Counted from the first letter of the stretch, positions 8,626-18,135 are shown. The stretch: 64,000 nucleotides of DNA from Ralstonia pickettii (GCF_016466415.2 NZ_CP066771.1:682001-746000), one strand, 5' to 3'. Program-made: numbers and translations. The notes: generated by a model not told the origin, from the sequence alone.

Positions 8626-9413
8626 CGTAGGCCCTCCTCGATCAGCTCACGCCAGTTCAGGCGGCCGAGCATGAAGGTTTGCGAATGGGGGGCGGTTGCG
8701 TCGTGCTGGTCGCTTGTGGTGTAGACGCGTTGTGTCACCGTGCCACTGGGTCGAATGGTGGGCAGTGCAGCTTCGGTGGTGGTCTGAGGCGTGGATGTAT
8801 GGCGCGGCACTCGGGGGCGGAAGACTGTTTGCAGCACGACACTGACCGCGGGGTCGGCGCCAAATCCTGCTGCCGTGATGCGATACAACCAAAGCGGTGG
8901 CGTGTCATCGCTATGCCGAGTTTGGCCGTGCCATCGATCGGGAATCGGCTCAATGACGTACCGCGCAGTGCGGCCAGCAGTGCGCAGGGTGCCTGGGAGG
9001 CGTGCGTCGATCTCTACGGCGAGGGTGGTTGCATCGAGCAGTCGCGCCAACATCCAGAGCGATTGGTCGGGTTGCGGCTGACATAGCCCGAGCGAGACGT
9101 CGCTGCCGCACGCTCCCATGAGGAAGCCTCGTCGCGAACCCGGTTCCAGGGCGGCGATACGTTCCCGGGGCAAGGCCGCCATACATTCGAGGTTCGTGGG
9201 CGTTTCGGTGGCGACGGACAGTTCGCACTCCGCCGCATTCAGCGCCATTTCGGCGCCGTATTTGGCCAAGGCACGATCGGCCGTGAGAGACGTGCGGTGT
9301 CGTTGATCCAACACCAGATGGAAGGTCGCCGTGGTCAGTAGGCCGAGCAACACCACCGCAGGCATCACGACCATCATCGAGAAACCACGCGCTTTGGCGC
9401 TAACGCTCAACAT
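8622..9413 (-). CDS. PilX-like minor pilin
   Basis: 263 residues. The N-terminus MLSVSAKARG^FSMMVVMPAVVLLGLL looks like a prepilin with Gly-1/Phe+1 but no Glu+5, a feature shared by PilX and GspK, which sit at the pilus tip. The next ~230 residues are a globular domain with several cysteines (CELS, LECM, ACGSD, LCQP). It overlaps pilW upstream (ATG 9413 against the pilW stop at 9407) and the PilE-like gene downstream. The assignment rests on leader type and on the V-W-X gene order. Confidence 0.75.
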   Translation of the reverse strand: MLSVSAKARGFSMMVVMPAVVLLGLLTTATFHLVLDQRHRTSLTADRALAKYGAEMALNAAECELSVATETPTNLECMAALPRERIAALEPGSRRGFLMGACGSDVSLGLCQPQPDQSLWMLARLLDATTLAVEIDARLPGTLRTAGRTARYVIEPIPDRWHGQTRHSDDTPPLWLYRITAAGFGADPAVSVVLQTVFRPRVPRHTSTPQTTTEAALPTIRPSGTVTQRVYTTSDQHDATAPHSQTFMLGRLNWRELIEEGLR

Positions 9414-10339
9414 ACGTCCACATCGCAGGCGAGTGGATTGCGCAAGCGTACCGTTGCCGTGAAAACGGCACGACGGCGTTGGGGTTCGGTTGGCGTGAAG
9501 TGCAAGTCCTGTGCGTCGGCGCCTTCAACTCGCTTGAGGTCGGGAAATAGCGCGAGTGTGGACGTGGCCTTGTTGGCTGACCTGGGCGTGTTGTATTCGC
9601 CGCGAACGACCAGCGCGATGTGCACGGCTTGAACCTGGCGCCATTGCTCGGTAGTGAGCGACCGCGCGGACAGTGTCGTGCTCGAGGTGCCGCCGGGGGA
9701 GCGAACCACATACAGAAGCTGCATTGTTTCGACGCCGCGGACCATGCTATTAGATGTCCAACGGCCCCCCACAGTCTGACCGGCTTGATGCCTTCGCGAG
9801 CGGCACATGAGCTGCGGTTCTTGATCCGTCGATCGGGCGAGATAAAGCAGCATGTATCCCGCGCGCTGGTCGTCGCCGCCGTTTTGAACCGGCTCAGCGA
9901 CCCCGTAGCCGGAGCAATCGATGATGCTGTCGTCAGCTCGCTGCGGGTTGGCATGCATGCTGCGGCCAGCAAAGCGGACCAGCACGGCATCGCTGTTTCG
10001 GATGCCACTGCCGTTGCAGCCAAGGACTTCCGTTTCGGGAGGGGTGCAACTGTCCGCACCTTGAATCGATAGCGTCGCCTTCGCGTCTGGCCATCGGCGC
10101 TCTGGCGATGCTGCTGGCGTATCGGTTGCCCACCCTGCATGCTGCAGTGCCATTGTCAGCAATTCCAGCGCTTGCGTGCCGCGGCTTTCGATCAGGGCAT
10201 CGTCGGCAACGCGCTGATAGCTTGCACGGGCCAGGAGTGTCAGTTGCAGCGCGATGCCAAGCACGATCAGCCCGACCAGCGTGCCGATCAGCAACTCCGC
10301 AAGCGTCGCGCCCCGCCGAGCATGAGAGAGCCGGCACAT
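9407..10339 (-). CDS. PilW-like minor pilin
   Basis: 310 residues from ATG 10339. The leader MCRLSHARRG^ATLAELLIGTLVGLIVL has Gly-1, a non-Phe +1 and Glu+5, as in PilW. The body contains QALELLTMALQHAGW, a segment characteristic of PilW/PilJ (leucine-rich helix, then HAG[WY]), and several cysteines. The start follows the pilV-like stop by one base, so translation is probably coupled. A start 32 codons upstream would overlap pilV and lacks support. Confidence 0.85.
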   Translation of the reverse strand: MCRLSHARRGATLAELLIGTLVGLIVLGIALQLTLLARASYQRVADDALIESRGTQALELLTMALQHAGWATDTPAASPERRWPDAKATLSIQGADSCTPPETEVLGCNGSGIRNSDAVLVRFAGRSMHANPQRADDSIIDCSGYGVAEPVQNGGDDQRAGYMLLYLARSTDQEPQLMCRSRRHQAGQTVGGRWTSNSMVRGVETMQLLYVVRSPGGTSSTTLSARSLTTEQWRQVQAVHIALVVRGEYNTPRSANKATSTLALFPDLKRVEGADAQDLHFTPTEPQRRRAVFTATVRLRNPLACDVDVC

Positions 10340-10340
10340 G

Positions 10341-10541
10341 TCAGTGCACGTTTGCGGATTCGGCCTGGTTGTTTTGCGTTCGGACGTTGGTCGATAGCTG
10401 TCGCAGGCTTTGGCTGGTGATCTCCATCCGTTCAAGTGCGGTCAAGGTGCCCGCCGCACATAGGGACAATACGGCAAGTGCGACAAGGGATTCGAGCAAG
10501 ATGGCGCCGTGTTGGCGCTTGACGTGATGGCAGGCAGGCAT
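10341..10541 (-). CDS. Short PilV-like minor pilin
   Basis: 66 residues only. The leader MPACHHVKRQHG^AILLESLVALAVLSL carries Gly-1 and Glu+5 and the LLESLVAL pattern of PilV/GspI. Homologous PilV proteins are usually 150-200 residues, so this one has little more than the N-terminal helix and a short tail rich in Gln/Asn. It is the first gene of the minus-strand pilin cluster. It could be a truncated pilin or a naturally minimal one; no frameshifted remainder was found downstream, because pilW begins at once. Confidence 0.7.
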   Translation of the reverse strand: MPACHHVKRQHGAILLESLVALAVLSLCAAGTLTALERMEITSQSLRQLSTNVRTQNNQAESANVH

Positions 10542-11120
10542 GAGTCGACGGACACTTGGAAAGTCGCTCAAGTTAGTGTGAATTTGGCCGTATAACTGTC
10601 ATATCTGGTCAATACCCTCCCCGGGAGTCGGGCGCGCGGCGTCCATGTTGCGACGGATCGTTGGTTTTTCACCAACACTGACCTTCCCGAATCTCGCGGT
10701 TGAAGGAGGGGGTTGTTGACACTTTTTGACTAATTCCCCACTATTCCGGGGATGCAATCTGCCTGGGCTTTTTTGTCGCGCAGATGATCACGTTCACGGG
10801 GGTCGGACGTGAGCCATCGTAGAAGAACTCAAATTAGTTCCAAATTGGCAGCGCGCGAACTCGATTGCGTCGTGACTGCCGCATAAAACAATAGTCGGGG
10901 GTTCGAGTCATGCTTAACGGGATCTCGCCCATTGGGCGATGTGGGTTTCTAGCCAGTCGTTTTTTGCACTGATATGGCGGCAGCGGTCCGCAATCACCTT
11001 ACCGCGCATCAACTTCAATCGTCACGCAACCGTTGGTCTGGGTACCAGGGAGAATGGCGTGGCGAAGCTGTCGGCGTTCGCGCCGACAAAGTGTCGTGTC
11101 ACAGCCAAATTGATACAGAT
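10542..11120. other. Divergent intergenic region between two minor-pilin operons
   Basis: These 579 bases separate the leftward pilV-W-X-E-T cluster from the rightward fimT-V-W-X-Y1-E operon. I see no protein gene. They contain a rightward sigma-70 promoter (10716-10744) and a CCCC/GGGG hairpin just after it (around 10737-10754), giving a long leader for the rightward operon. No promoter for the leftward cluster is obvious. Confidence 0.55.
10716..10744 (+). promoter_or_regulatory. Probable sigma-70 promoter of the rightward minor-pilin operon
   Basis: A perfect TTGACA at 10716-10721, 17 bp, then CACTAT at 10739-10744. The -10 is weak, as expected for a regulated promoter. It is about 370 nt upstream of the first pilin gene. 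Confidence 0.5.
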
Positions 11121-11720
11121 ATGTCGCACCCGAATGGGCGAAGCGGCGTGCGGGGGCGCGCCGATTGCATTCGCTCGAAACGCATTCAGGGCGTCTCGCT
11201 GGTTGAGTTGATGGTGACGTTGGCGATCGTGGCGGTTCTGGCGGTAATAGCGACACCATCGTATGTCGGGCTTACACAGCGGACGCGGTTGCAGGCCGAA
11301 GCCAATTCTTTGGTCAACGATCTGCAATTTGCTCGTAGTGAGGCGATCAAGCGCGGACAGCCGGTTAGTCTTTGTCCATCGTCCAACGGTACCGCATGCA
11401 ATACGACCAACACGAGTAATTGGGAAGCCGGCTGGATCGTCTTCAATGACATCAATGGCTCGGGTACGACAGATTCCACCAGCGATGTACCGCTGCGCGT
11501 GCGTGGCCCCCTTCCGAGCGGCGATACGTTCAGGCCCAGTCCCGCGGCTTCTGCGGTGACGTATAACCGCGATGGGTTCGCGACCAATTTGATCAATGGC
11601 ACCGTCACGATGACGTTACATACCGCGGCGCCAGTCAATGACAGTGCAACGCGGTGCGTTGCGATCAACATGGTCGGCCGGCAAATCGTACAGACGAAGG
11701 GGACCGGCGCATGCAACTGA
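11121..11720 (+). CDS. fimT: FimT/GspH-type minor pilin
   Basis: 199 residues from ATG 11121. The leader is 24 residues long and basic, ending ...KRIQG^VSLVELMVTLAIVAVLAV, with Gly-1, Val+1 and Glu+5. After the N-terminal helix come SLVNDLQFARSEAIKRGQPVSLCPS, NWEAGWIVFND and a C-terminal Cys, which together are diagnostic of the FimT/FimU (GspH) family. FimT/FimU minor pilins prime pilus assembly and, in some species, bind DNA for uptake. It is the first gene of the six-gene operon; the next gene overlaps its end by 10 bp. Confidence 0.9.
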   Translation: MSHPNGRSGVRGRADCIRSKRIQGVSLVELMVTLAIVAVLAVIATPSYVGLTQRTRLQAEANSLVNDLQFARSEAIKRGQPVSLCPSSNGTACNTTNTSNWEAGWIVFNDINGSGTTDSTSDVPLRVRGPLPSGDTFRPSPAASAVTYNRDGFATNLINGTVTMTLHTAAPVNDSATRCVAINMVGRQIVQTKGTGACN

Positions 11721-12268
11721 TTATGCGGCGCCGTGCTGCGGCTGGATTCTCGCTGATCGAGGCGCTGATCACCATGGTGGTGGTTGGCGTGGGTCTGCTG
11801 GGTTTGGCAAAAATTCAGGCGGCAGCAGTGGGCAATACGCAGATCTCGCGCATACGTTCGCTGGTTGCGCTGCAGACCGAAAGCCTAGCAGCCGCCATGC
11901 ACGGAAATAGCGCTTTCTGGGCTGCGGGAGGCACCGCTCCCGCAACGTTTAGCGTGACGGGCACGACTATCACAGACAGCTCGAATGTGTTGAATCAGAC
12001 ACTGACCGCCGGCGCGTGCCTTTCTGGGAAGTCCTGTACGCCGGCTCAATTGGCTGCATACGATGTTCAGCAATGGGCCAGCACGATGAACGCGAACTTC
12101 CCGGGCTATTCCGCTACCGTCAATTGCACAACGGCAACGGGTGTGCCGGTGAGCTGCAACATCACGGTGAGCTGGAATGAAAAGTACGTCGCGATCAACA
12201 GCACAACGTCAGCGTCCGGGGTGGTCACGGCGTCCACCCAGAGCTTTACGGTTTACGTCCAGCCATGA
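11711..12268 (+). CDS. pilV: Minor pilin PilV
   Basis: 185 residues from ATG 11711, overlapping the fimT stop. The leader MQLIMRRRAAAG^FSLIEALITMVVVGVGLLGLAKIQ is the classic PilV start (Phe+1, Glu+5, then VGLLGLAxxQ). The C-terminal half is Thr/Ser-rich with cysteines at GACLSGKSC and TVNCTT/VSCNIT that probably form disulfides. PilV is part of the tip-priming complex with PilW, PilX and PilY1. Confidence 0.93.
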   Translation: MQLIMRRRAAAGFSLIEALITMVVVGVGLLGLAKIQAAAVGNTQISRIRSLVALQTESLAAAMHGNSAFWAAGGTAPATFSVTGTTITDSSNVLNQTLTAGACLSGKSCTPAQLAAYDVQQWASTMNANFPGYSATVNCTTATGVPVSCNITVSWNEKYVAINSTTSASGVVTASTQSFTVYVQP

Positions 12269-13008
12269 GCGCCAATTCGATGACGCACCGGATGCAATCG
12301 GCACGCAGCCAAGGCGGTACGAGCCTAGTCGAGATACTGATCGCTATGGTGATTGCGCTGTTCATCATGACTGGCGTGGTCGTTGTATTCGTGAACATGC
12401 AGAAGAGCTTCACGAGCCAGGATCAGCTTGCGCAGTTGCAAGACAATGAGCGACTGGCGCTGACCATCTTGACCAATGTTGTACAGCAGGCGGGGTATTT
12501 CCCCAACCCGACAGTCAACACGGCCCTATCGGCATTCCCGGCGAATGGCTCGCTGGCTGCCGGCCAGGTGATTTCCGGTACTTCGGGTGCCACCGCAGGT
12601 ACGGATACGGTAACAACTCGGTTTGCGACTGCCAGTGGGGACGGCACCATGAACTGTCTGGGCCAGACAAACACGACCGGCGCTCAGCAGGTCTACATCA
12701 ACACATTGTCTGTCAATGCCAATAACGAACTGCAATGCGCGATGACGCTTATCTCCAGCGGTGTAACTACCACGGTACCGCTGGTGAGTGGCGTCACCAG
12801 ATTGAGCGTGCTGTATGGCACTGATACCAACAGCAACGGCTATGACGACTCTTATCTGACCGCCGCGCAGGTGGCGGCGTCGGGTTATTGGTCGCAAGTC
12901 CATACCGTTCAGGTCACGCTCACCTTTACGACACAGTTTGGTAACCAAGTTGGGCAGGCGCAGAGCACAACGTGGGTGCAGAACATCGGCCTGAAGAATC
13001 AGTCATGA
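12265..13008 (+). CDS. pilW: Minor pilin PilW
   Basis: 247 residues. The leader MSANSMTHRMQSARSQGG^TSLVEILIAMVIALFIMTG has Glu+5, followed by LAQLQDNERLALTILTNVVQQAGYFPNP, the hallmark PilW segment. The ATG overlaps the pilV stop by 4 bp and the pilX start overlaps its own stop. It acts in the type IV pilus tip complex. Confidence 0.94.
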   Translation: MSANSMTHRMQSARSQGGTSLVEILIAMVIALFIMTGVVVVFVNMQKSFTSQDQLAQLQDNERLALTILTNVVQQAGYFPNPTVNTALSAFPANGSLAAGQVISGTSGATAGTDTVTTRFATASGDGTMNCLGQTNTTGAQQVYINTLSVNANNELQCAMTLISSGVTTTVPLVSGVTRLSVLYGTDTNSNGYDDSYLTAAQVAASGYWSQVHTVQVTLTFTTQFGNQVGQAQSTTWVQNIGLKNQS

Positions 13009-13595
13009 GCATCACCATGCGTTTTTCCAAGCTGCCAAATCGCGCTGACCGTGGGTACACCCTCGTTGTTGGATTGCTTCTGCTGGTTGTTCTCACGCTG
13101 TTTGCTATTGGCATGTTCCGTAGCTTTGGCTTGCAAGAGAAGATTGCGGCCAACACGCGAGATAAGCAGCGTGCGCTTGAGGCTGCACAGAGCGCCCTTC
13201 AGTACGGCGAATGGTGGCTGGGGCAGGGCAACGGCTCGCCCGGCATCGCGTGCTCAGGTGTAAACAATGGCAACACGCTCGCAAATATGCGGGTGTGCAA
13301 CACCGCTCTGGCGACCCCCTCTACTTTGCCGTGGGGCGTTGGGTCAACCTATCTGCCGCCTTCCATGACGGCGAACGGCGGTGGGGGCATGGCCGGTGCG
13401 AGCTCTCCAGCGGGGGATATCAACTACGCAGGTGTCCCAGGCTTATACATCAACTACATGGGTATGAGCCCGAACGGGCTTGCTCAGCTTTTCCAAGTCA
13501 CCGCCTATGGTTTTGGCGGTGATGCAACGACAGCAGCAGTGGTGCAGAGCACCTATCGCATTAGTTCTGGCGCCAAAGATCTGGGGCAACAGTGA
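13005..13595 (+). CDS. pilX: Minor pilin PilX
   Basis: 196 residues from ATG 13005 (ATGA overlap with pilW). The leader MSITMRFSKLPNRADRG^YTLVVGLLLLVVLTLFAIG lacks Glu+5, as PilX proteins often do, and leads into SFGLQEKIAANTRDKQRALEAAQSALQYGEWWL, a conserved PilX helix. The rest is Gly/Asn-rich. It lies directly before pilY1 with overlapping stop and start codons. Confidence 0.93.
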   Translation: MSITMRFSKLPNRADRGYTLVVGLLLLVVLTLFAIGMFRSFGLQEKIAANTRDKQRALEAAQSALQYGEWWLGQGNGSPGIACSGVNNGNTLANMRVCNTALATPSTLPWGVGSTYLPPSMTANGGGGMAGASSPAGDINYAGVPGLYINYMGMSPNGLAQLFQVTAYGFGGDATTAAVVQSTYRISSGAKDLGQQ

Positions 13596-16500
13596 TGAAA
13601 ACAATTCAACGGGTGGGTTTGCTGGCAACCGCTGCGCTACTGCCAGGTGTTGCCAGGGCGCAGTTGGTGATCAGCGACACGCTGACGGGTGCCTCGTCTT
13701 CATATAACTGGAAGGCCCTCAATGGTGCTTGCCTGACCGCGGGCAATGGCAGCGGCACAATTCCGGCGTGTTCGGGGCTCAGCTACTACAGTGGTACGAC
13801 CCTGGTGGGGGGCGTCACTGGTACGCTTCCCGATGCGGTGGGCTCGGGGGCTCTGCGTCTGACCAATGGTGATACAACCACGGGTAGCAACGGCAATAAC
13901 CAGACGGGCGCTGTCGTTTCCAACTTCACCTTCCCGACCAATCAGGGCATACAGGTAACGTTCACGACGGTGACGTACGGTGGTAATGCCTATAAGAATG
14001 CCGCTGGCCAAGCGTCCGGCGCTGACGGCATCAGTTTCTTCTTGGCCGACGGAAAGTACCCGGCTACGGTCGGGGCGCTGGGGGGCAGTCTGGGTTACAG
14101 CTGTTCTAACGGCAACCCTACGTACGATGGCGTGCAGGGTGGTTATATCGGCCTCGGTATCGATGAGTTCGGAAACTTCTCGAACGCCGGCGACAACACC
14201 AGCTCCGGAGCCAGCGGTGGCGCAATTCCCGGTCGCATTAGCTTGCGCGGTGCGGGCAACACCAACTGGGCGAACTTGTCCACTAAGTACGCGAAGTATT
14301 ATCCGTCGGCCTTGAGCACGACGCAGATGAACGCTGTGCAGAGCACGTGTGCAGCAGGCTATCTATACAACTTTAGCGGTACGGGGCAGCAGGACGCGAA
14401 CGGTTACTACATCGACGACGGCAGCCAGACGACCGAGCAGATTCCATATAACTACAACTATCTTGGCGGCGATACGTTAAGTAGTACCGTCAAGCTCTAT
14501 AGCCAGGAAGCTGCTGGAAAGAATTCGGCAGGTGGCAGCAAGGCGGTTCGGGGGAACGCGACCCCCATCACCTACGCACTTAGTATCACACAAGACGGTC
14601 TGCTGAGCCTCTCATATAGCGTGAATGGCGGCACAGCGCAGCCTGTGATCACAAACCAAAGTATCACCGCGTCGAACGGGCCGCTGCCTGCGTCATTCCG
14701 CTTTGGTTTCTCAGCCGGTACCGGCGGTGGCAGCAACGTGCACGAAATCACCTGCTTCAAGGCGGCTCCGGTGGGGCAAGCCAACAGTTCAGCAGGTACC
14801 AACGTGCAGCAGTCGGCTCGCGTGGAAGCCGGGACGCAGGTGTATCTCGCCTACTATCATCCGACCAACTGGTGGGGGGAGTTGACCGCGCAGAACCTGG
14901 TGATGGACCCGACCACGGGCATTGTCTCCATCGCAACCAATGCCAACTGGAATGCCAGTTGCACCTTGACCGGCGGGGCATGCCCGGCCATCAGTTCTAC
15001 GTCCACTGTGACAGCGCAAGCCCCTTCAGCGCGAAGCATTTTGACGTGGAATGGCACCAGCGGCATTCCGTTCCAGTGGTCGAACCTCACATCAGCGCAG
15101 AAGAATGTCTTGGACAGTAGTTCCGCGAGCAGCACCAGCAGCCCGCGTCAACTCTATCTGCGTGGAGATCGCAGCAAAGAGGTCGCCAGTGGCGGCGCCT
15201 TCCGCACCCGTACTGGCGTGATGGGCGACATCATGAACTCCAGCCCGACCTGGGTCGGAGCGCCATCGGCACCGTATACCGGACCTTGGGTGGATTCTCT
15301 TTATTCCTCGGCAACTCCGTCCGAGCCTGCCGGTAGCTATGCCCTCTTCAAGACCAATAATGCACAGCGGGCGAACGTTGTGTACGTTGGCGCAAATGAC
15401 GGCATGCTGCATGGTTTCCGTGCAGGTGGTTACGATGCCAATGGCAATTTCACTACGGCGACGACGCCGAACGACGGGAAGGAAGTTCTTGCCTACATGC
15501 CGGCAGCGGCCCTGAACACCATCTACAACACCAACGGCAAACTGGATTTCAGCTCCCCTTCGTATGCGCACAATCTGTATGTGGATGCGACTCCCGGGAC
15601 AGGCGAGCTCTACTACAAAAATGCCTGGCATACGTGGCTGGTCGGTGGGCTGGGTGGTGGTGGCAACGCCTCCGGCGCGATTGCGGACAACACGAGCGTA
15701 GGCACGGGCGCTCTTTATGCCCTCGATATCACTAATCCCGCCAACTTCAGTGAGGGCAACGCCAGCTCGCTAGTTATCGGCGAATGGTCGTCCGCCAATC
15801 TCAAGTGCACCAACGTCGCCGGTTGTGCCAGCTATCTTGGTAACACCTACGGTACCCCAGTGATCCGCCGTCTTCACAATGGCAATTGGGCGGTGCTATT
15901 CGGAAATGGACTGAATAGCTCAAGCGGTGGTGCAGGTCTGTACATCATGCTGGTGGCAAGCGATGGAACCACATCCTTCTACTACCTCGACACGGGCTAC
16001 GGCCCGAGCAAGGATCCTCTGAAAGCCAACAATAAGAACGGTATCGCCTATGTAACGCCAGCGGATCTTGATGGCGATCACATTACCGACTATGTGTACG
16101 CAGGCGATGCGTTCGGCAACGTCTGGCGTTTCGATCTGACGTCGCAGAATCCAGCATCCTGGAGCGTTTCCAGCGCGCCAATGTTCTCAACGCCGGCTGG
16201 TCAACCGATCACCAGCAAGGTGGCGGTTGCAGCCATCCCGGGTAGCGGCACAGGAGCGCCGCGTGTGCTCGTCAGCTTCGGCACCGGTCAGGCGTTCCCC
16301 GTAACGCAGACCAGCGCAGCCGCCTATTCCAGCAACACTGCACAGTCCCTGTATGGTGTCTGGGACTGGAACATGAACGCTTGGAACGCGATCGCACCGG
16401 CGGCTGCGGTCTATGCAACCCTGACCGGCCCGCAGACGGTGACTGCGTCGACCCTGCAGACGCAGAGCATTACCAACACGTCCGTCAGTTCGGGCACGAT

Positions 16501-17020
16501 GCCGTCCTACCGGACTGTGAGCAACAACAAGGTGTGTTGGGTGGGTTCGACAGCGTGTGGCACTAGCAGTACTGCCAATACCCAGTTCGGCTGGAAGCTC
16601 GCGCTGCCCAGCACCACCACGGGCTCTGGTTCGAGTGCGGTTACCAACTATGAACAGGTGGTCTATAACCCAACGCTCGCCTATGGCATGTTCATTGTCA
16701 ACACGACGGTGCCTGGCACGCAACAGGTTTTGTCCTGTACCTCGACGCCTGCGTCTGGCTACACCATGGCCATCTCTGTCGCATCGGGTGGGGCGGGCAC
16801 CGCGTCGTTCTTCGGTGACAACAACAATAACTTCCCGACACTCAACGGCGGCATTGTCAGCGGTATCGGTTTGAGTGGTACCGGCACACCGTCTATCGTG
16901 ACCGCCAACAAGCTGCCGTATCTGGTGCAGCAGACAGTGAACGGCACGGGTACGGTCAACCAGATCAACCCGAGCGCCGCCGGTGTTGGCTCGCGCATGA
17001 CTTGGACCAAGCTGCGCTGA
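13595..17020 (+). CDS. pilY1: Type IV pilus tip adhesin/assembly protein PilY1
   Basis: 1141 residues, exported by a signal peptide (MKTIQRVGLLATAALLPGVARA, cut before QL). The N-terminal ~360 residues have a legume-lectin-like look (ADGISFFLADG, YIGLGIDEFGNFSN). The C-terminal half is the PilY1/PilC beta-propeller: SSPTWVGAPSAPYTG, ANVVYVGANDGMLHGFRAG, GKEVLAYMPA, the GALYALDITNP strand and the calcium loop DLDGDHITD near residue 825, followed by YVYAGDAFGNVWRFDL. PilY1 sits at the pilus tip, promotes extension and mediates adhesion and surface sensing. ATG 13595 overlaps the pilX stop by one base; a GTG one codon earlier is possible. Confidence 0.95.
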   Translation: MKTIQRVGLLATAALLPGVARAQLVISDTLTGASSSYNWKALNGACLTAGNGSGTIPACSGLSYYSGTTLVGGVTGTLPDAVGSGALRLTNGDTTTGSNGNNQTGAVVSNFTFPTNQGIQVTFTTVTYGGNAYKNAAGQASGADGISFFLADGKYPATVGALGGSLGYSCSNGNPTYDGVQGGYIGLGIDEFGNFSNAGDNTSSGASGGAIPGRISLRGAGNTNWANLSTKYAKYYPSALSTTQMNAVQSTCAAGYLYNFSGTGQQDANGYYIDDGSQTTEQIPYNYNYLGGDTLSSTVKLYSQEAAGKNSAGGSKAVRGNATPITYALSITQDGLLSLSYSVNGGTAQPVITNQSITASNGPLPASFRFGFSAGTGGGSNVHEITCFKAAPVGQANSSAGTNVQQSARVEAGTQVYLAYYHPTNWWGELTAQNLVMDPTTGIVSIATNANWNASCTLTGGACPAISSTSTVTAQAPSARSILTWNGTSGIPFQWSNLTSAQKNVLDSSSASSTSSPRQLYLRGDRSKEVASGGAFRTRTGVMGDIMNSSPTWVGAPSAPYTGPWVDSLYSSATPSEPAGSYALFKTNNAQRANVVYVGANDGMLHGFRAGGYDANGNFTTATTPNDGKEVLAYMPAAALNTIYNTNGKLDFSSPSYAHNLYVDATPGTGELYYKNAWHTWLVGGLGGGGNASGAIADNTSVGTGALYALDITNPANFSEGNASSLVIGEWSSANLKCTNVAGCASYLGNTYGTPVIRRLHNGNWAVLFGNGLNSSSGGAGLYIMLVASDGTTSFYYLDTGYGPSKDPLKANNKNGIAYVTPADLDGDHITDYVYAGDAFGNVWRFDLTSQNPASWSVSSAPMFSTPAGQPITSKVAVAAIPGSGTGAPRVLVSFGTGQAFPVTQTSAAAYSSNTAQSLYGVWDWNMNAWNAIAPAAAVYATLTGPQTVTASTLQTQSITNTSVSSGTMPSYRTVSNNKVCWVGSTACGTSSTANTQFGWKLALPSTTTGSGSSAVTNYEQVVYNPTLAYGMFIVNTTVPGTQQVLSCTSTPASGYTMAISVASGGAGTASFFGDNNNNFPTLNGGIVSGIGLSGTGTPSIVTANKLPYLVQQTVNGTGTVNQINPSAAGVGSRMTWTKLR

Positions 17021-17022
17021 TC

Positions 17023-17502
17023 ATGAGTCGAAATACAACTTCTACCCTGTCACGTGGCGAAAGCGGTTTCTCGTTGATGGAGCTGATGATCACGGTAGCG
17101 ATCATCGCCATCCTGGCCCGCATCGCCTATCCGTCGTACCAGCAATACATCCTCAAATCGCACCGGGCAGATGCGAAGACCGCACTGCTGGATTTGGCAG
17201 TGCGCCAAGAGCGGTTTTTTACACTGCAGAATAACTATGCAGCGTCGCCCGCTTCGCTGGGCTATGCGGCGGCGAGCTTTCCGTTCGCCATTCAGTCTGG
17301 CACGCAGTCGTACTATCAGCTGAATGTTGCAGTAACGGGCACGGCCGGCGCGAGTGGTGCTGCAGCGCCTGGCTATTCCGCTTCCGCTGTGCCGGTCAGT
17401 CCGCAGACGGCCGATGCGTGTGGGACATACACCATCAACCAACTCGGCGTACAAAGCAACGCAAACATGGCTGCGGGTACCACGTCAGCGCAGTGTTGGT
17501 AA
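17023..17502 (+). CDS. pilE: PilE-type pilin
   Basis: 159 residues from ATG 17023, 2 bp after the pilY1 stop. The leader MSRNTTSTLSRGESG^FSLMELMITVAIIAILARIAYPSYQQYI is a perfect class-IVa prepilin (Gly-1, Phe+1, Glu+5). It continues with SHRADAKTALLDLAVRQERFFTLQNNYA, typical of the PilE closing a fimT-pilV-W-X-Y1 operon. A C-terminal Cys pair (DACGTY...SAQCW) forms the D-loop. It is probably a minor pilin of the tip complex rather than the major subunit; this is inferred from context. Confidence 0.92.
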   Translation: MSRNTTSTLSRGESGFSLMELMITVAIIAILARIAYPSYQQYILKSHRADAKTALLDLAVRQERFFTLQNNYAASPASLGYAAASFPFAIQSGTQSYYQLNVAVTGTAGASGAAAPGYSASAVPVSPQTADACGTYTINQLGVQSNANMAAGTTSAQCW

Positions 17503-17513
17503 CAGGAAACAAG

Positions 17514-17537
17514 AAAGGGCCCGTCGGGGCCCTTTTT
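17514..17537 (+). terminator. Bidirectional intrinsic terminator between pilE and nrdR
   Basis: AAAGGGCCC and GGGGCCCTTTTT form a very stable stem with a 2-3 nt loop and T runs on both strands. It ends the pilin operon and, on the other strand, overlaps the nrdR stop codon. Confidence 0.88.
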
Positions 17538-18001
17538 CACTTCCGCACATTCGTCGCCGCAACCTCATCCAGCACGTCCCGAAACTCAGCCAGATCCTCA
17601 AAACTCCGATACACCGACGCAAACCGGATGTACCCGATCTTGTCCAGCCGCTTGAGTTCGCGCATCACCAGCTCGCCCACGCGATCGCTGCCGATTTCCT
17701 TCTCGCCGTGGCTGAGGAGTTTTTCTTCGATGCGGGCGATGGCCTCGTCGATGGCCTCGGCGGAAACGGGGCGCTTGCGCAGCGCCAGGCGCATGGAATC
17801 CTTGACCTTGTTGCGGTCGTAGTCGACACGGCTGCCGTTCTTTTTGACGACGGCGGGGAAGAACAGCTCGATGCGTTCGTAGGTGGTGAAGCGGCGGTCG
17901 CAGGATTCGCAACGACGGCGGCGGCGCACGGTGTCGCCTTCTTCCGACATGCGGGTATCAATGACCTGGGTGGCCGCGTGGCCGCAAAAGGGGCATTTCA
18001 T
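17537..18001 (-). CDS. nrdR: Transcriptional repressor NrdR
   Basis: 154 residues. The N-terminal zinc ribbon has CPFC (residues 3-6) and CESC, followed by [11 protein letters not shown] and an ATP-cone domain ([30 protein letters not shown]). NrdR senses ATP/dATP and represses ribonucleotide reductase genes through NrdR boxes. It starts at ATG 18001, downstream of glyA on the same strand; glyA-nrdR adjacency is common in this order. Confidence 0.97.
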   Translation of the reverse strand: MKCPFCGHAATQVIDTRMSEEGDTVRRRRRCESCDRRFTTYERIELFFPAVVKKNGSRVDYDRNKVKDSMRLALRKRPVSAEAIDEAIARIEEKLLSHGEKEIGSDRVGELVMRELKRLDKIGYIRFASVYRSFEDLAEFRDVLDEVAATNVRK

Positions 18002-18053
18002 GCCGGTGGTCTCCTCGGCAACCTCAAAGAACGCACTGCGCTAAAAGAACAAC

Positions 18054-18093
18054 GCCGCGATGGCCCCTCATTCAATTCGGGGCGCATCGCGGC
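18054..18093 (-). terminator. Probable glyA terminator hairpin
   Basis: GCCGCGATGGCCCC and GGGGCGCATCGCGGC pair over about 13 bp around an 11-nt loop. On the minus strand it is followed by GTTGTTCTTTT, an imperfect T tract. It lies between glyA and nrdR and probably attenuates read-through into nrdR. Confidence 0.65.
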
Positions 18094-18135
18094 AGGGTAC
18101 TACGTGGCCGGAAGATCCGGCCATCGGCGGATGCC

